A stretch of DNA of 64,000 nt from Ascarosepion bandense (lineage: Eukaryota; Mollusca; Cephalopoda; Sepiida; Sepiidae): the NCBI GenBank assembly GCA_037127315.1, contig JBBBDQ010001273.1:3023501-3087500 (forward strand), read 5' to 3'. The notes under the pieces are model-generated. The model did no database searches. It saw only the letters and a list, made by a program, of their open reading frames with translations, and was not told the DNA's origin. The translations under genes and the position numbers were made by a program. Below are positions 42,027-52,399 of this stretch, piece by piece. Each line of letters opens with the position of its first letter. The stretch's first letter is position 1.

Positions 42027-43646
42027 GGCGGCACTTGTTTATAAATTCCCTTCTAAAGTTCAAAAGTAAGTCCTGATGAGGATACTTCAAAATCAGAATC
42101 TTCTCCAATAAACACAGACGACACCTATCACGAAAACTTTTAGGAGTACAAGCTGAGCCTATTAATTTCCAGCTGATTATGGGGTCCTGCCCCTCCTCCT
42201 TCATTTCCCAGAACCTACGTGACAGTGCCGTCTGGAATCTCTGTTTAGGGTTCGAAAACGAGTACCTGTGATTATAAAGCCTCTGTTTGAAAGAGCCCGC
42301 GGACATGCCAATATAGCTCCGGTAACTGTCCTTGTTATTAGATGGAGAAATGCGGGCTTCATAAATTACATGAGTGGATTTACATTTGCCTTGCACCGGG
42401 CAGGCATCCACAGAATAACAATTGCATTTGTCGACAATTCCGGATTTAGCTTCCGTATTATTTAGGTTCGTTAAAACTTGTTAATTGTGGGAATTAATTA
42501 TATTATCTATATTAGAGGTGCAAGAATAACTAATTTTTAGGGTGAATCTATTAAAAATTTTATTTAAGGGATTGTTATTATTATTAAAATGTTTATCAAT
42601 TAATTTGAGAAAATACCTACCAATATTTATATTAGTTAGCTTACAATAAGGAGGGTTAAACCAAATTATCTTCCTTTTTCTACATTTTCGGGTGTTTTTA
42701 GTTTTTGAAGATTCAGGGCTTATAAGCTTATAAGTATGATAAGCAGGCTTATCATACTTTAACTTATTAACAAAACCGCTTTTCTGAAGGGCCTTATCGT
42801 AAATTTCTTTGCTTGCGTTGAAAATTTTTATATTGGAAGATAATTGGTTAACCCTATTATTTACTATCTTGGGTATTTGTCTTATAATATTCTTAGGGTG
42901 GTTGGATAAACTATTTATATAGGTGGGGGAACTATTTTCTTTGAGGAAGGGTTGGTAGGAACCATTCTTTAAGTTAAGGGTGATATCTAGATAGTTTACA
43001 ATTTTGAGATTGGAAGTAACCTCAACCTTAAAACCAAGAAAATTTAGGGCTCTGATAATTTTCTTATGTATTCTATTAGTGTAAGGCCCATTGGAATTGG
43101 GAATACATATCAGTCCATCATCCCGATATAGGCCTATTAGTTTAGGGTCTAAAAATCTACCTAAAATATCTAAAATATAAATGCCTATTAGATCTGATAC
43201 CTGGGCAGAATCATAGGCTCCCATGGGGACATCAAAACTATCCTCAGGCTCTTTAGTCCAAGTAGAATTATCAAAGGTGAGAATAGATTTTCTAGCTCCC
43301 AGTATAATTCTATAGTCACAATCCGAAATATTAACATAACCCCTGGCAAAGTCTAAACAATCCACAAAAAGTTTTTTTGATATAGAGGAATAGAAATCCA
43401 CAATATCAAATTTAAGGAAAGTGGATTTAGATTTGTCATTGATATTATCAAACCATTTTATGGTATCTAAGGAACTCTTCCAAAGATTCAGTTGTAAAAT
43501 GGATTGTAACTCCTCTATTAAGTTCTTCAGAACCCCCCTAGAAACTATGCCTAATTCACTCTTAGTAGGATTAATTAGTCTAGTTTGTAATTTATTTTGG
43601 AAATTAGGCTTGTGGTCCTTAAATAGGGCGGATTTTAAAATTTAAC
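42004..43646 (-). CDS. Reverse transcriptase plus GIY-YIG endonuclease, 5'-truncated, one internal stop
   Basis: One minus-strand frame of ~547 codons, broken only by TAA at 42483-42481. RT: ALFKDHKPNF, RLINPTKSELGIVSR, LKFDIVDFYSSISKKL (motif A), VPMGAYDSAQVSDLIGIYIL (motif B region) and IGLYRDDGLICI (motif C, YRDD). NYLDITLNLKNGSY and SNHPKNIIRQIP follow. Then the stop, a Cys-rich linker KCNCYSVDACPVQGKCK, and the endonuclease SYRSYIGMSAGSFKQRLYNH (GIY-YIG core with Arg), IISWKLIG, CRLCLLEKILIL and NKCRHRADFKI to a natural stop. The N-terminal RT region is missing at the arm junction. The motifs differ strongly from the YVDD-type PLE at 8 kb; I assign it to PLE-like RT/GIY-YIG elements without naming a clade. 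A decayed relative is at 59200-60640. Confidence 0.8.
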
Positions 43647-43898
43647 TTCTAATTTTTAATTTTTAAATTCTATATTTTTCTATAATTTTTTATTATTTTA
43701 AAAAATTTTTTAATTTTAATTTTAATTTTTTTTTTTTTTTTTTTTTTTTTTATGTGTATGTTTGTGTGTGGATGTGCATATTTGTATATATGTATTTATG
43801 TATGTGGGCTATATGTTATTTTGGAAAAAAAATTTTTTTTAGCTATGTAAATGCTCCTTTTCATAATATTCATTAATATGTATGTGTGAGTGCATAAA

Positions 43899-43943
<45 letters not shown>

Positions 43944-44201
43944 CGTGTGTGTGTGTATATGTGTGCATGTATGTGTACACATGTATATTATGTCTATGTG
44001 TGTGCGTGTGTGTGTATATGTGTGCATGTATGTGTACACATGTATATTATGTCTATATGAATTTTTTGTATATAGGTGTGTACACACACATGCATATATA
44101 TGTATATGTGTGTATGCGCATGTATATGTATATTAGTGTGTAATAAATTGAATGTATGTGTGTGTATGTGTATGTATATATGTATTCTTATTCGTTAAAT
44201 G

Positions 44202-44253
<52 letters not shown>

Positions 44254-45089
44254 ACTTCTATTGATATGTATATATAATAATTGTAATTTTTTTTTTTTTT
44301 TTTTTACCTAGTATTGTCTTTATTTAGTTTAATTTCAAATGACCTAATTTTTTTAAAAAATAATTTTATTTCAAATCCTATATCTTTTTATTCCCTTTTA
44401 TCAATAATTTATGCCTTTTTAAGTAAAGGCTTTTTTTAATACTTCAACGTTTTGGGGAAATTAGATTTTTGAATTTGTCCAGCGTCTGTAATATTTAAAA
44501 AAAATTTTTTTCTTTAGTTTCTTTCTTTTTCCCTCCCTTCCTTCTTTTATCTCTCTTACCAACTTTTTTCCGTGTTGCTTTAAATGATTCAACACGGGGT
44601 CTGTTAATTTTTAGTTACATTCTCCCCTTTTTTTTGCAAACCCAGACGATGTCAATTTTTTTTCTTTTCTTATTTATTTGATTTTATTCTATCCTTTTCT
44701 TTTTCTTTTTCCTTTTCTTTTTCTTTCCCTTTATTTTTATTTTTATTTTATTTTATTTTTTTTATTTTATTATTATTTATTTTTTAATTTCTTTGCAATC
44801 TATTTAAAAAGGAAAAGTAGACTAATTTTTCTCCAGTTTCTGAAAGGTTTTTTTCTGTTGCTGAGGTGATGTGTCGCTCCCCGTGGGGATCGTCATATCG
44901 AAATGGCCATTCAACATCTTTGAATTAATCCTTTTTTAATATATATATTTGCTCTGTAATATTTTATTACATGGAGCTCTCTTCCTGTATCATTTTTTAA
45001 TATTAAAATAAATTTTTAATATTAATTAGGATCGGGTTTTTTGGAATTTACCTTCCTGCTTTTTTCCTTTGGATTGAAGTATCTGAATT

Positions 45090-45131
<42 letters not shown>

Positions 45132-45141
45132 ATGTTTAATA
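43623..45141 (+). mobile_element. Right arm of palindromic PLE (inverted 5'-truncated copy)
   Basis: A plus-strand copy of the same 3' region: it starts inside the last endonuclease codons (ATAGGGCGGATTTTAAAA, reading RADFKI then stop), continues through the whole 3' UTR and ends (TA)n then GTCATGTTTAAT. This is what a severely 5'-truncated retrocopy looks like, joined head to head with the 5'-truncated RT copy. Near its end (about 44946-45090) it has a segment of about 150 bp not present in the left arm. Confidence 0.8.
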
Positions 45142-45540
45142 TATTTATTTATTTGGATTTGTTATTTAGTTACTTATTTTATTTATTTATTTTTATTTTA
45201 TTTTTATTTAATCTATTCTAATGGTTGTTCTGGTGGCAGTGGTTTCTTAATTTGTTCATTATTTGCTTGGAGTAAATTATTTGTTCTTTATAATTTATTT
45301 GTTCTTCAGTTTTCAATTTTAAAGTAACGTAGTCAAAATTTGTTTTCATGTCTGTATTTTGAGATAAACTCAGATTGTTTATTTAGTAGTTTTTTTTTGT
45401 TTTTTTTTTTGTCTGGGAAAGAAATAATAGCTTTTTTTCTCCAAGCAAAATTGATTGTTGTAAGGTGATATTCATTTTTGTATTTTGTATGATATTTTCG
45501 GTGTGATTTGGGTTTTGTTTTTAATTTCCCAGATATAATT
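45142..45540. other. Non-coding, T-rich
   Basis: ATTT-rich sequence with TTTATTTATTT runs. No feature recognised. Confidence 0.45.
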
Positions 45541-45544
45541 ATAA

Positions 45545-45962
45545 AGCAATTTGCTGTTTGCGTATTTACTATTAGTGAAGGATTACTATTATCCTTGTTG
45601 ATAATACAAATATCATACCATTATCAACGTGTAAAAAGAAGCTAAAATAATAGAAGCATCATTAAAAAAATAAATGAAAAACAAGACTCAATAACATCAC
45701 CTACAAACACCATCTTCCGTACATAAAGCATACACATTACTCTACAAACATATACAATACTACATGCATTCTGTAACAGGTAAAATAAAATCCATTCTCG
45801 ATAATTGCTAAAAGTATATCCGAAAATGTTTGGATAAAAAAAACATTCAGACACTTTTTATATAAAAATAGATCTCATGAAAAATTAAATAAAACTTAAC
45901 CGTAATACCTTGTCTGTCGTTTTTAATGAAACCTGCCTAAAGGAGTGATTGCTGTTCAAATA

Positions 45963-45966
<4 letters not shown>
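45545..45966 (+). mobile_element. PLE tail, plus strand
   Basis: From about 45790 it aligns with the tails at 39640-39855 and 9850-10045(-): CGATAATTGCTAAAAGTATA then TCCGAAAATG (degenerate hairpin), CATTCAGACACTTTTTATAT, AATGAAACCTGCCTAAAG, and TTGCTGTTCAAATACAC ending at (TA)n. The upstream part is probably the same element's 3' UTR, without a readable domain. Confidence 0.6.

Positions 45967-45997
<31 letters not shown>
45967..45997. repeat. (TA)n microsatellite
   Basis: TA tract at the end of a PLE tail. Confidence 0.95.
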
Positions 45998-45998
<1 letters not shown>

Positions 45999-46044
45999 CA
46001 CAACTTTTGAACGGAAACAGGTTGCGTAATAACTCGTTTACAAA

Positions 46045-46049
<5 letters not shown>

Positions 46050-46106
<57 letters not shown>

Positions 46107-46118
46107 TAGATAGACAGA
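46050..46118. repeat. (TA)n-(GATA) microsatellite
   Basis: About 27 TA units followed by GATAGATAGACAGA. Confidence 0.95.
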
Positions 46119-47489
46119 TGCAAGAAGACAATGATACCTACGAGTTGTATACATTAAAGTGTATTATTTCAGAAACGGAAATGTGAAAAGGGCCTGTGTT
46201 TATGTAAATATCAATTTTAACCTCAGTCAACAAATCAATGTCACTTCAGCGCAACAAACATGCAAAAGGCTTTGTGTTAACGACACGACTTCGTCATGTT
46301 TAGGACATGGAGGGGGTAGTTGTCTGCGTTGTTGATAAACGTTTCATGGCTCTTTTTTCTCTCTCCCCGAAGGACGATAAACAACCAACAAAATAGTTTG
46401 GTATGTCTCCGAATTAACCAAATAGCACAAATACTAATGGGAAAACGACGAAGAGCGGTCTTCTTTAGCCATTTCCCACGAAGAAGAGATGAAAACCTCC
46501 CATCCGTTACTGTTTTGCCACAGCTCGTTCTTATTTGCCTTATATCTTGGTGTTTAAGCTGAATTTTAAGTTTAACTTTAAGATAGATACCTCCAAATAG
46601 TTTCTTTTAAGAAGCATACTATGATGGGAAAATACCCTAAATTTGATAAAAAATGTTTTATCGTAAAAATATTTACTCAGAGGAAAGACCAATGTATGTT
46701 TTTATTATTTTATTAATTTATTAGTCCTTTCTAAATCTTTGTAAAATTTGGTTAAAAATCTTTCTCTTTTTTTTGCATTAACGGGTGGGCTGAAGATTAG
46801 TAAGGGAAATTTCGTTCTTTTTTGCAGTAAAAACCACATTGTTTTAGTAATTCCTACAAAAACCAAATATTTGTCGAATTTTAGTCGAATTCGCCGGACT
46901 TATTCACAAATAAATAAAATTATCTTAAAAGTTTTTCTTAGAAAAACTTGGCCAATGTCTATATATATATATTTCTTTGTAATTCCGTTATACCAACTTA
47001 CATAATTTTATAAAATTTTGAGAAATTATATTTTCAACTTCTTTATATTAGTTAAAATCAAGGGTTCATTGGAGAATTTAAATCATTATTTTTTTTCAGA
47101 AAGGAACACCATTTACCGAATATTTGCTCGGAATATTGAATTAAAAAATGCATCCAGTCTATTCTTCCTCTAATCAACATACAAGATAATGATATCTCTT
47201 TTGTGTTTGTTTTGTTTTATTTAGTACAATAGTTATTGCTAGTCATGTTTTCGCAGAATCTTTATACCAAAGCACAATTACTATGTCACCAAATTCACGA
47301 ACCAGCATTTGAATCCTCTCGACAATTGTGCTTTAGTCAATGCCGAATAAAAAACTTAGAGTGCTCAACACTACATTCTTATCGCCACTTCTGCTACTAC
47401 TGTAGCTTTGCTGTTAAGGGAAATTCCTTCTGATGTCAGTTTTTTACAGCAATTGCTAAAGCCTTGATGACAAGCTTGGCACTCTTCGC
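46119..47489. other. Non-coding, nothing recognised
   Basis: Several frames of 65-85 codons without any domain or coding character. Confidence 0.45.
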
Positions 47490-47830
47490 CGTTGTTTTTC
47501 TCTTTTTCTTTTCTCACAACTATGAAAATATTTCAATATAAATATTATTTCCTAATATATTTATTCATTCATTTCTTCCTTTCCTTCAAATATTTAAAAA
47601 CTCACTTAAATTATCATCCCATTCACAATATTGTTCTTTATTTCTTACTTCTTTCGTTTTCTTTTCTCTTTCTTTTTCTTTTTTATCATCTTCTTTTTCT
47701 CATTTTCTTTATATTCTATTGTATTTTTCTTATCTTTCTTCATTCGTTCTTTTTCTTTCTTTTTTCTTTTATTTTTTGTTTCTTTGTTTTTTCTTTGTTT
47801 CTATCTTATCTCTCTTTTTATTTATGTCAA
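47490..47830. repeat. T-rich low-complexity tract
   Basis: TTTTTCTTT/TTTC-rich sequence; the Phe/Leu-rich frames are artefacts of composition. Confidence 0.75.
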
Positions 47831-47869
47831 TAAAACAAACAATTCTAAATATATTTCTACATTCGTTTC

Positions 47870-48153
47870 TGTTATATCCCGGGAAGGAATAACAGGGAAA
47901 AGAATAGTGTAAGAATAATACTTAACACTGAAGATAGATTAGAAGAGATTTATTATACAACAGTACAATAAACCAATAGACGTACAAGAACAATCAACGT
48001 ATACTAACAGGAATAACGATCAAGTAGAAAATGTCTCCGTCTATGACGTATGCGTCCGTCTAGTGATGTATGCTGGCCTATACCCCTAGTCACAGTCTTT
48101 TATAGACTATACCATATCCATTACGGGGTAGGATAGGATATCCCTCTACAACA
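47870..48153 (-). mobile_element. 3' LTR of a Gypsy-type retrotransposon (minus strand)
   Basis: A 284-bp unit with TGTT...AACA ends. On the minus strand it starts TGTTGTAGAGGGATATCC, has CTATAAAAGACTG as TATA box, and AATAAATCTC as polyadenylation-type signal. A polypurine tract lies directly outside its 5' boundary at 48154-48162 and an integrase tail just beyond, so this is the 3' LTR of a truncated element. Confidence 0.8.
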
Positions 48154-48162
48154 TCTCCCCAC
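48154..48162 (-). promoter_or_regulatory. Polypurine tract (plus-strand primer site)
   Basis: On the minus strand GTGGGGAGA abuts the LTR start TGTTG. This is the normal position and composition of the plus-strand priming site of LTR retrotransposons. Confidence 0.75.
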
Positions 48163-48690
48163 GAGCTAAATTCTTCGTTGAATTTTGCTCAAATTTTCTT
48201 TTGGGATTTGGGCATAGGTGCTTTGCTTTCTTTCTTTTTCTCTTGCTTCTTCTCTATGTGTCCTCACTTTCAGTAGAATCATTAGTTACCTCCATCGGTA
48301 CTTCCACGTTCGCGGGTGGTTTAATTTCAAACGTATTGTACAATACCTCCATTGGTATCTCATATTCCTTATTCACGGTTTCCACGAATCGGGGTTTTAA
48401 CTGATTTAGGTGTCTTTTGCAGACAAACCTCTGTCCTTGCACTATATAGATCACTTTACCGATTCTCCAACTTACTATTCCGTCTTCCCACAAACACTTT
48501 CCTGACCGATAGTTTTTAAAAAAAACTTTATCGCTTTTTTAAAATATTTTGTATCCGAGTTTGGTTTTCTCAAGATCTTTTTCCTTTCCTTAGGTAATAG
48601 CCTGTCAAAGATTGACCTAATCTTTCTTTCATACATTACCTCCGCAGGTGATAAATTACCACTGATATTGTGATTGGGTGCAGCCTACAC
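48163..48690 (-). pseudogene. Gypsy-type integrase C-terminal fragment
   Basis: On the minus strand: NLSPAEVMYERKIRSIFDRL (the end of the integrase catalytic domain region in Gypsy elements), LKKPNSDTKYF, then the frame 48493-48254 with EDGIVSWRIGKVIYIV and CKRHLNQLKPRF, the C-terminal domain. The sequence is lost upstream of about 48690, and a frame change lies near 48490-48530. The remaining ~260 nt between the frame end and the polypurine tract are non-coding or the frame's tail. Confidence 0.75.
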
Positions 48691-49049
48691 GCCATCTTAT
48701 TCAAACCGAGACATGCGCAAATTGCAGACTGAACTGATGGTCTTTTACAGTCTTTCAGAATTTATGCAATCATAGCTCTCCACAATATCTTTATTTTGTA
48801 TGGCTCTAAGTAAACTTTTATCTGATACCTTTCACCTTTGTCATTTTTCTAGTCATCTTTTTCTTCTGTGTGACTAAAACATAGGTGATCATGACTCTTC
48901 ACATCTTCCGTTTTTTATTTTTGGCCGCTCTAAGTAACTTAGGACTTTTTACCGGCCCTTTTCGTATTGCTTCCAGTCACTTCACGTTGAAACACCGGTT
49001 CCTGTATGATCCTGTATGAAGTCAACCATTTTAAACACTACACACATTT
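48691..49049. other. Non-coding, nothing recognised
   Basis: Could hold further decayed pol sequence, but no motif is readable. Confidence 0.4.
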
Positions 49050-49285
49050 ATTACTGTATTCGCTGACCAGAAATACCCTTGGAAAAGATATGAAGCCATC
49101 TCTTCTACCCACCAGCTATGGGTTAAATACCAAAACAGACTGGATTCTATAACATGGGTTGGCTCTCAGTCTACCGCTGAAAGAAACGGCAAGTTGCTGC
49201 GAGAAAATCTTCCGCTTAGTCAATCAGGAATCGAAAGAGACAATCACCCAAGCGTGTATATCGTATGGCACTAAACTGACTGATT
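49050..49285 (+). mobile_element. tRNA-derived SINE, family 1, 5'-truncated
   Basis: Begins in the central domain (GACCAGAAATACCCTTGGAA) and continues through CAGCTATGGGTTAAATACC and TCAGTCTACCGCTGAAAG to the 3' ATCACCCAAGCGTGTATATC. The tRNA-like head is missing. Confidence 0.75.
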
Positions 49286-49750
49286 CCCCGGTCGAGTTGT
49301 GACGAGACGGGGGGCGGTGACAACCGGTATTCTCTCAATTATTTAATTATTTTTTCTAGTCAGTCGCATTAACTGTCAGTTTTCTTATTTCCTGTTTTTT
49401 CTTCTTAATTATCTATTTTAAATATGTCTTTGTTATACACCATTATCAACATTTTATTTTACTTTCTACCACTTCTTTGTATAAGTAACATGATCCTGAC
49501 TGTCTAAACGGGCATATAAGCAGAAATTTAAACATCCTATAGAAGTCAATAAACATCTGAAATATGTCTTCATTGTCTCAAGTTTTTGTAAAAAGGAATA
49601 ATCATTATTAGCGATAAATATAACGAAAATGATATGCCAACATTCAATTTAATTCAATAAGCATCAAGCAATTGAACTAAGCAGAAGATGTATTCAGATA
49701 AAAAAAAAACAGATGACTGCTAAACATCAATATTCCCTTATTATTTTCTT
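49286..49750. other. Non-coding, AT-rich
   Basis: No feature recognised. Confidence 0.45.
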
Positions 49751-49756
49751 CCGCTA

Positions 49757-49930
49757 CGTTTTCGAATTATCAGCTAATCAGTTTCTTTCTGCTCTTAGCC
49801 ATTTGAACCTCTCTCTTCTCTGACACTTTTGAATTACCAGCTAATCAATCTCTTTCTTCTATTCCCTTGCACTTTTGAATTAGCAACCAATCAATCTAGT
49901 TTCCTTAATCTTTCGAATTAATAGCCAATC
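49757..49930 (+). repeat. Degenerate tandem repeat, ~40-65 bp unit
   Basis: About four units sharing TT(T/C)GAATTA-CAGCTAATCA(A/G)T and a pyrimidine-rich spacer (TCTCTTTCTTCT...CACTTTTGAATTA). Unit length varies, so it is an old or unequal array. Confidence 0.55.
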
Positions 49931-50240
49931 GTGTTCACAATTTTTGTTTATCTAATTTTATCGAGGAATTAAAGATATTATTTCTTTATATCATTTAATA
50001 TTATAGTTTTTCCCTATTTTAAATATGTTCTTCCGTCTTTCCACGTTAATTTTTTAATTGAATTCCATATTACCTGTAGATGTTTCTTTTTTACCTCGGT
50101 GTGTAATAACTAAGCATCGTTTTGTTAAAACAGGGATATACAAGTAGAGGCAATTTGAGAAAATAGTGAGGCATCAATTTTTCATCTGTCGATAGATACA
50201 TTTGTTTCAAAATACTTATTTACCAATATCAGTCTGTTGA
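49931..50240. other. Non-coding, AT-rich
   Basis: No feature recognised. Confidence 0.4.
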
Positions 50241-50262
50241 TACCTATCTATCTACCAACTTC

Positions 50263-50297
<35 letters not shown>

Positions 50298-50315
50298 CTT
50301 TCTCAGTCTGTTCAG

Positions 50316-50362
<47 letters not shown>
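50241..50362. repeat. (ATCT)n microsatellite, interrupted
   Basis: Two ATCT arrays separated by CTTTCTCAGTCTGTTCAG. Confidence 0.95.
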
Positions 50363-50872
50363 GTATTTCGTGTTCTCTATTTACCCACCCTTCTCTCTTT
50401 CTCTCTCTCTCTTAGTCCATATAGCTGTTTATCTTTTTTCACCTGCATTTCCTCCGTTATCCTCTCGAACCCATCCCCATCGCAAACCCATATTTTCCCG
50501 TGCAGTTCTCCTACTAGAAATAATTAGTCGTTGTGCCTGGCAAAATTAATCTTCTTGGACGCGCCATTAGTCAGGTCTTTATGACAGTCGTCAGGCAATG
50601 TGGCCTTTAACGTGAACGAAAAGAGTAAGCTGAAATTCGCACTAACAAAATAGATGTCCTAACCAGCTCGCTTTGCAAATAACTATGTTTCCTTTCGCAT
50701 TAATCATTCCCAAATCAGAAATCTCACGCCAGATCTTTTCGTAAATTATTGTATCAAAGTATATCCGGACAGTTAATCTTTTCTGGATCCAAGAAAACGC
50801 TATTGCCCTATTTACAACAGTTGATCGATAAATTTGACGGTTTATCATGATTAATTTAACCTTAAGCGGCAG

Positions 50873-50880
<8 letters not shown>
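50363..50880. other. Non-coding, nothing recognised
   Basis: CT-rich near 50390-50415. No other feature. Confidence 0.4.

Positions 50881-50913
<33 letters not shown>
50881..50913. repeat. (TA)n microsatellite
   Basis: About 16 TA units. Confidence 0.95.
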
Positions 50914-50916
<3 letters not shown>

Positions 50917-51780
50917 GTTTCAGTTTCTAGTTGTCAGCAATGTTTAAACACTGCCTTATTTCTAAGAGTTAAAATACTTAAAGCGAAGAACAGTAGCTCA
51001 TTTTGAGTTGGCCAGAACAGGAACTGGGATGTGCATGTAGTGCCTCCCTTATCCGCGCTGAGAGTGGAGCCGCCGCGCCGTGTTCAAATTCCGGGTGAGT
51101 TCCTTATGTGATATTCTTATAAGTACACCCACGTATAAATGGAATGTTTGATTTTATCTCCATACTAATTTTTATGGCTAGTTGATGGTGTCTTTGACAT
51201 TTTCTAACCGGCATTCATTTTGACCAAAATAAAATAGAATATAAATGAATGATTTTCCTTTTTTTAGAAACGAAGTAACAACAAATCGGACATAAATTAA
51301 TTCATTTTTCTGTTCTATATTAAGAATCTCTGGACTGGGCATGCTTCGAATCAAGGGAGCCTGTTCTGGTCCGTCCTTGGCGGTGGAAATATTTTCCTTT
51401 GCATAGTTCTGAGACCGCCGGTGCATATGGCCAGCCACACGTTGGAATGTTTAGATAACCAAAAGTGATAGTAGAGAGAAGACACCATCAATGGGACCGA
51501 CATAACAGAATTTTGATTCAAATTTCACTTACCTTACCACTCAGATTTAGCAAGCGAAGCCTTCAACAAAAAAAAAATTAATTTATAATATTGCAAGCAG
51601 GTTTCCTGTTATCATTTCTCGACGTAGCGCAACTTTTCATCTTCATTACACTATGGACATGCATCGATCTTTGTCAAGTCTTTGGAGTAGACTGATGCGA
51701 ACGAGAATCAAGATGCAACGTTGTGATAAACATTGGCCGGTCGGTGGAAAAATGGGTGGAGGTTAGGTTGTATGTTTACA
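50914..51780. other. Non-coding; possible tRNA-like box at 51090
   Basis: CGTGTTCAAATTCCGG near 51078-51094 looks like a B-box, but no A-box partner at proper spacing could be supported. Nothing else recognised. Confidence 0.35.
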
Positions 51781-51784
51781 ATCG

Positions 51785-51860
51785 CGTTAACTTTCCATTA
51801 ATTATCCTTAGGAAAGGCATAAATCCGTATCTTCCCAGTACACCCATCTAGTAATGATAA
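51785..51860 (+). mobile_element. Possible SINE central-domain fragment
   Basis: CCTTAGGAAAGGCATAAATC then CGTATCTTCCCAGTACACCC aligns with the CCTTGGGAAAGGTATTAATC ..CGTCTCTTCC region of family 1. Short and diverged. Confidence 0.35.
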
Positions 51861-51874
51861 TGATATTATTAGCC

Positions 51875-52395
51875 ATTTTCTTATAAGAAAATATTCAGTT
51901 TTCACTGACCAAGCAGTTAGTACTGCCACCCGCTGTAATTCATTAATTTTTTATCTTACTATAGGAAAAGGATGTGCGTTGTGGTACAGTGGATATCGGC
52001 TCGGAACGATAAACCGGGGAGCCGAGTTTGAATTCCAGTTGAATCCATTGTATTCACTTACGCGCAAATACCCTTGGGAAAGGTATTAATCCGTCTCTTC
52101 CTTCCAGTTATGGGTTAAATAGCAGGACAGATTGGGTTCTATAGCCTTGGTCGGCAACCAGTCTACCGCAGAAAGCAATGGCAACCTACTGCGGGATAAT
52201 ATTCTGCCTAGTCAGTCATGTCTCTTTCGAGACATGATCGCCCAAGCGTGTATCACGTATGGCACTTAACTGACTGACTATAGGAAAATAGGTTCTCAAG
52301 TCTAGTAGCTGTTATCGCTCTTTCCAGAACTGAAGGTTTATTTCCCTCCTAACGTTTTATTTGAGGTAGTGAGCTTTTACTCTCTGTAGCCTTTG
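51875..52395 (+). repeat. Direct duplication, copy 1 (contains a SINE)
   Basis: Sequence on both sides of the inserted SINE (AAGAAAATATTCAGTTTTCA..., then TCTAGTAGCTGTTATCGCTC, TTTCCAGAACTGA) matches 53448-53600 (AAGAAAACATTCGGTATTCA..., TCCAGTAACTGTTATCGCTC, TTTCCAGTACTGA). Confidence 0.7.
51970..52276 (+). mobile_element. tRNA-derived SINE, family 1, with target duplication
   Basis: Near-complete copy: GGATGTGCGTTGTGGTACAG (A-box region), GAGTTTGAATTCC (B-box), CACTTACGCGCAAATACC (central domain), 3' GATCGCCCAAGCGTGTATCA. Flanked by a perfect 12-bp duplication ACTATAGGAAAA (51958-51969 and 52277-52288). It is young compared with the sequence it interrupts. Confidence 0.9.
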
Positions 52396-52399
52396 CTTA

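Noticed and set aside
42069..42076. CTGATGAGG as a hammerhead core in the 42-kb element
   Set aside because: It lies inside the endonuclease coding sequence and no GAAA with a pairing stem II follows at proper distance.
40629..45141. Palindrome as a simple assembly fold-back artefact
   Set aside because: The arms differ by indels and by a segment of about 150 bp and are separated by 1.6 kb of unique coding sequence, which a read fold-back would not produce; still worth checking with reads.
51060..51110. B-box-like GTTCAAATTCC suggesting another SINE
   Set aside because: No A-box at a suitable distance and no second copy; recorded only as a note.
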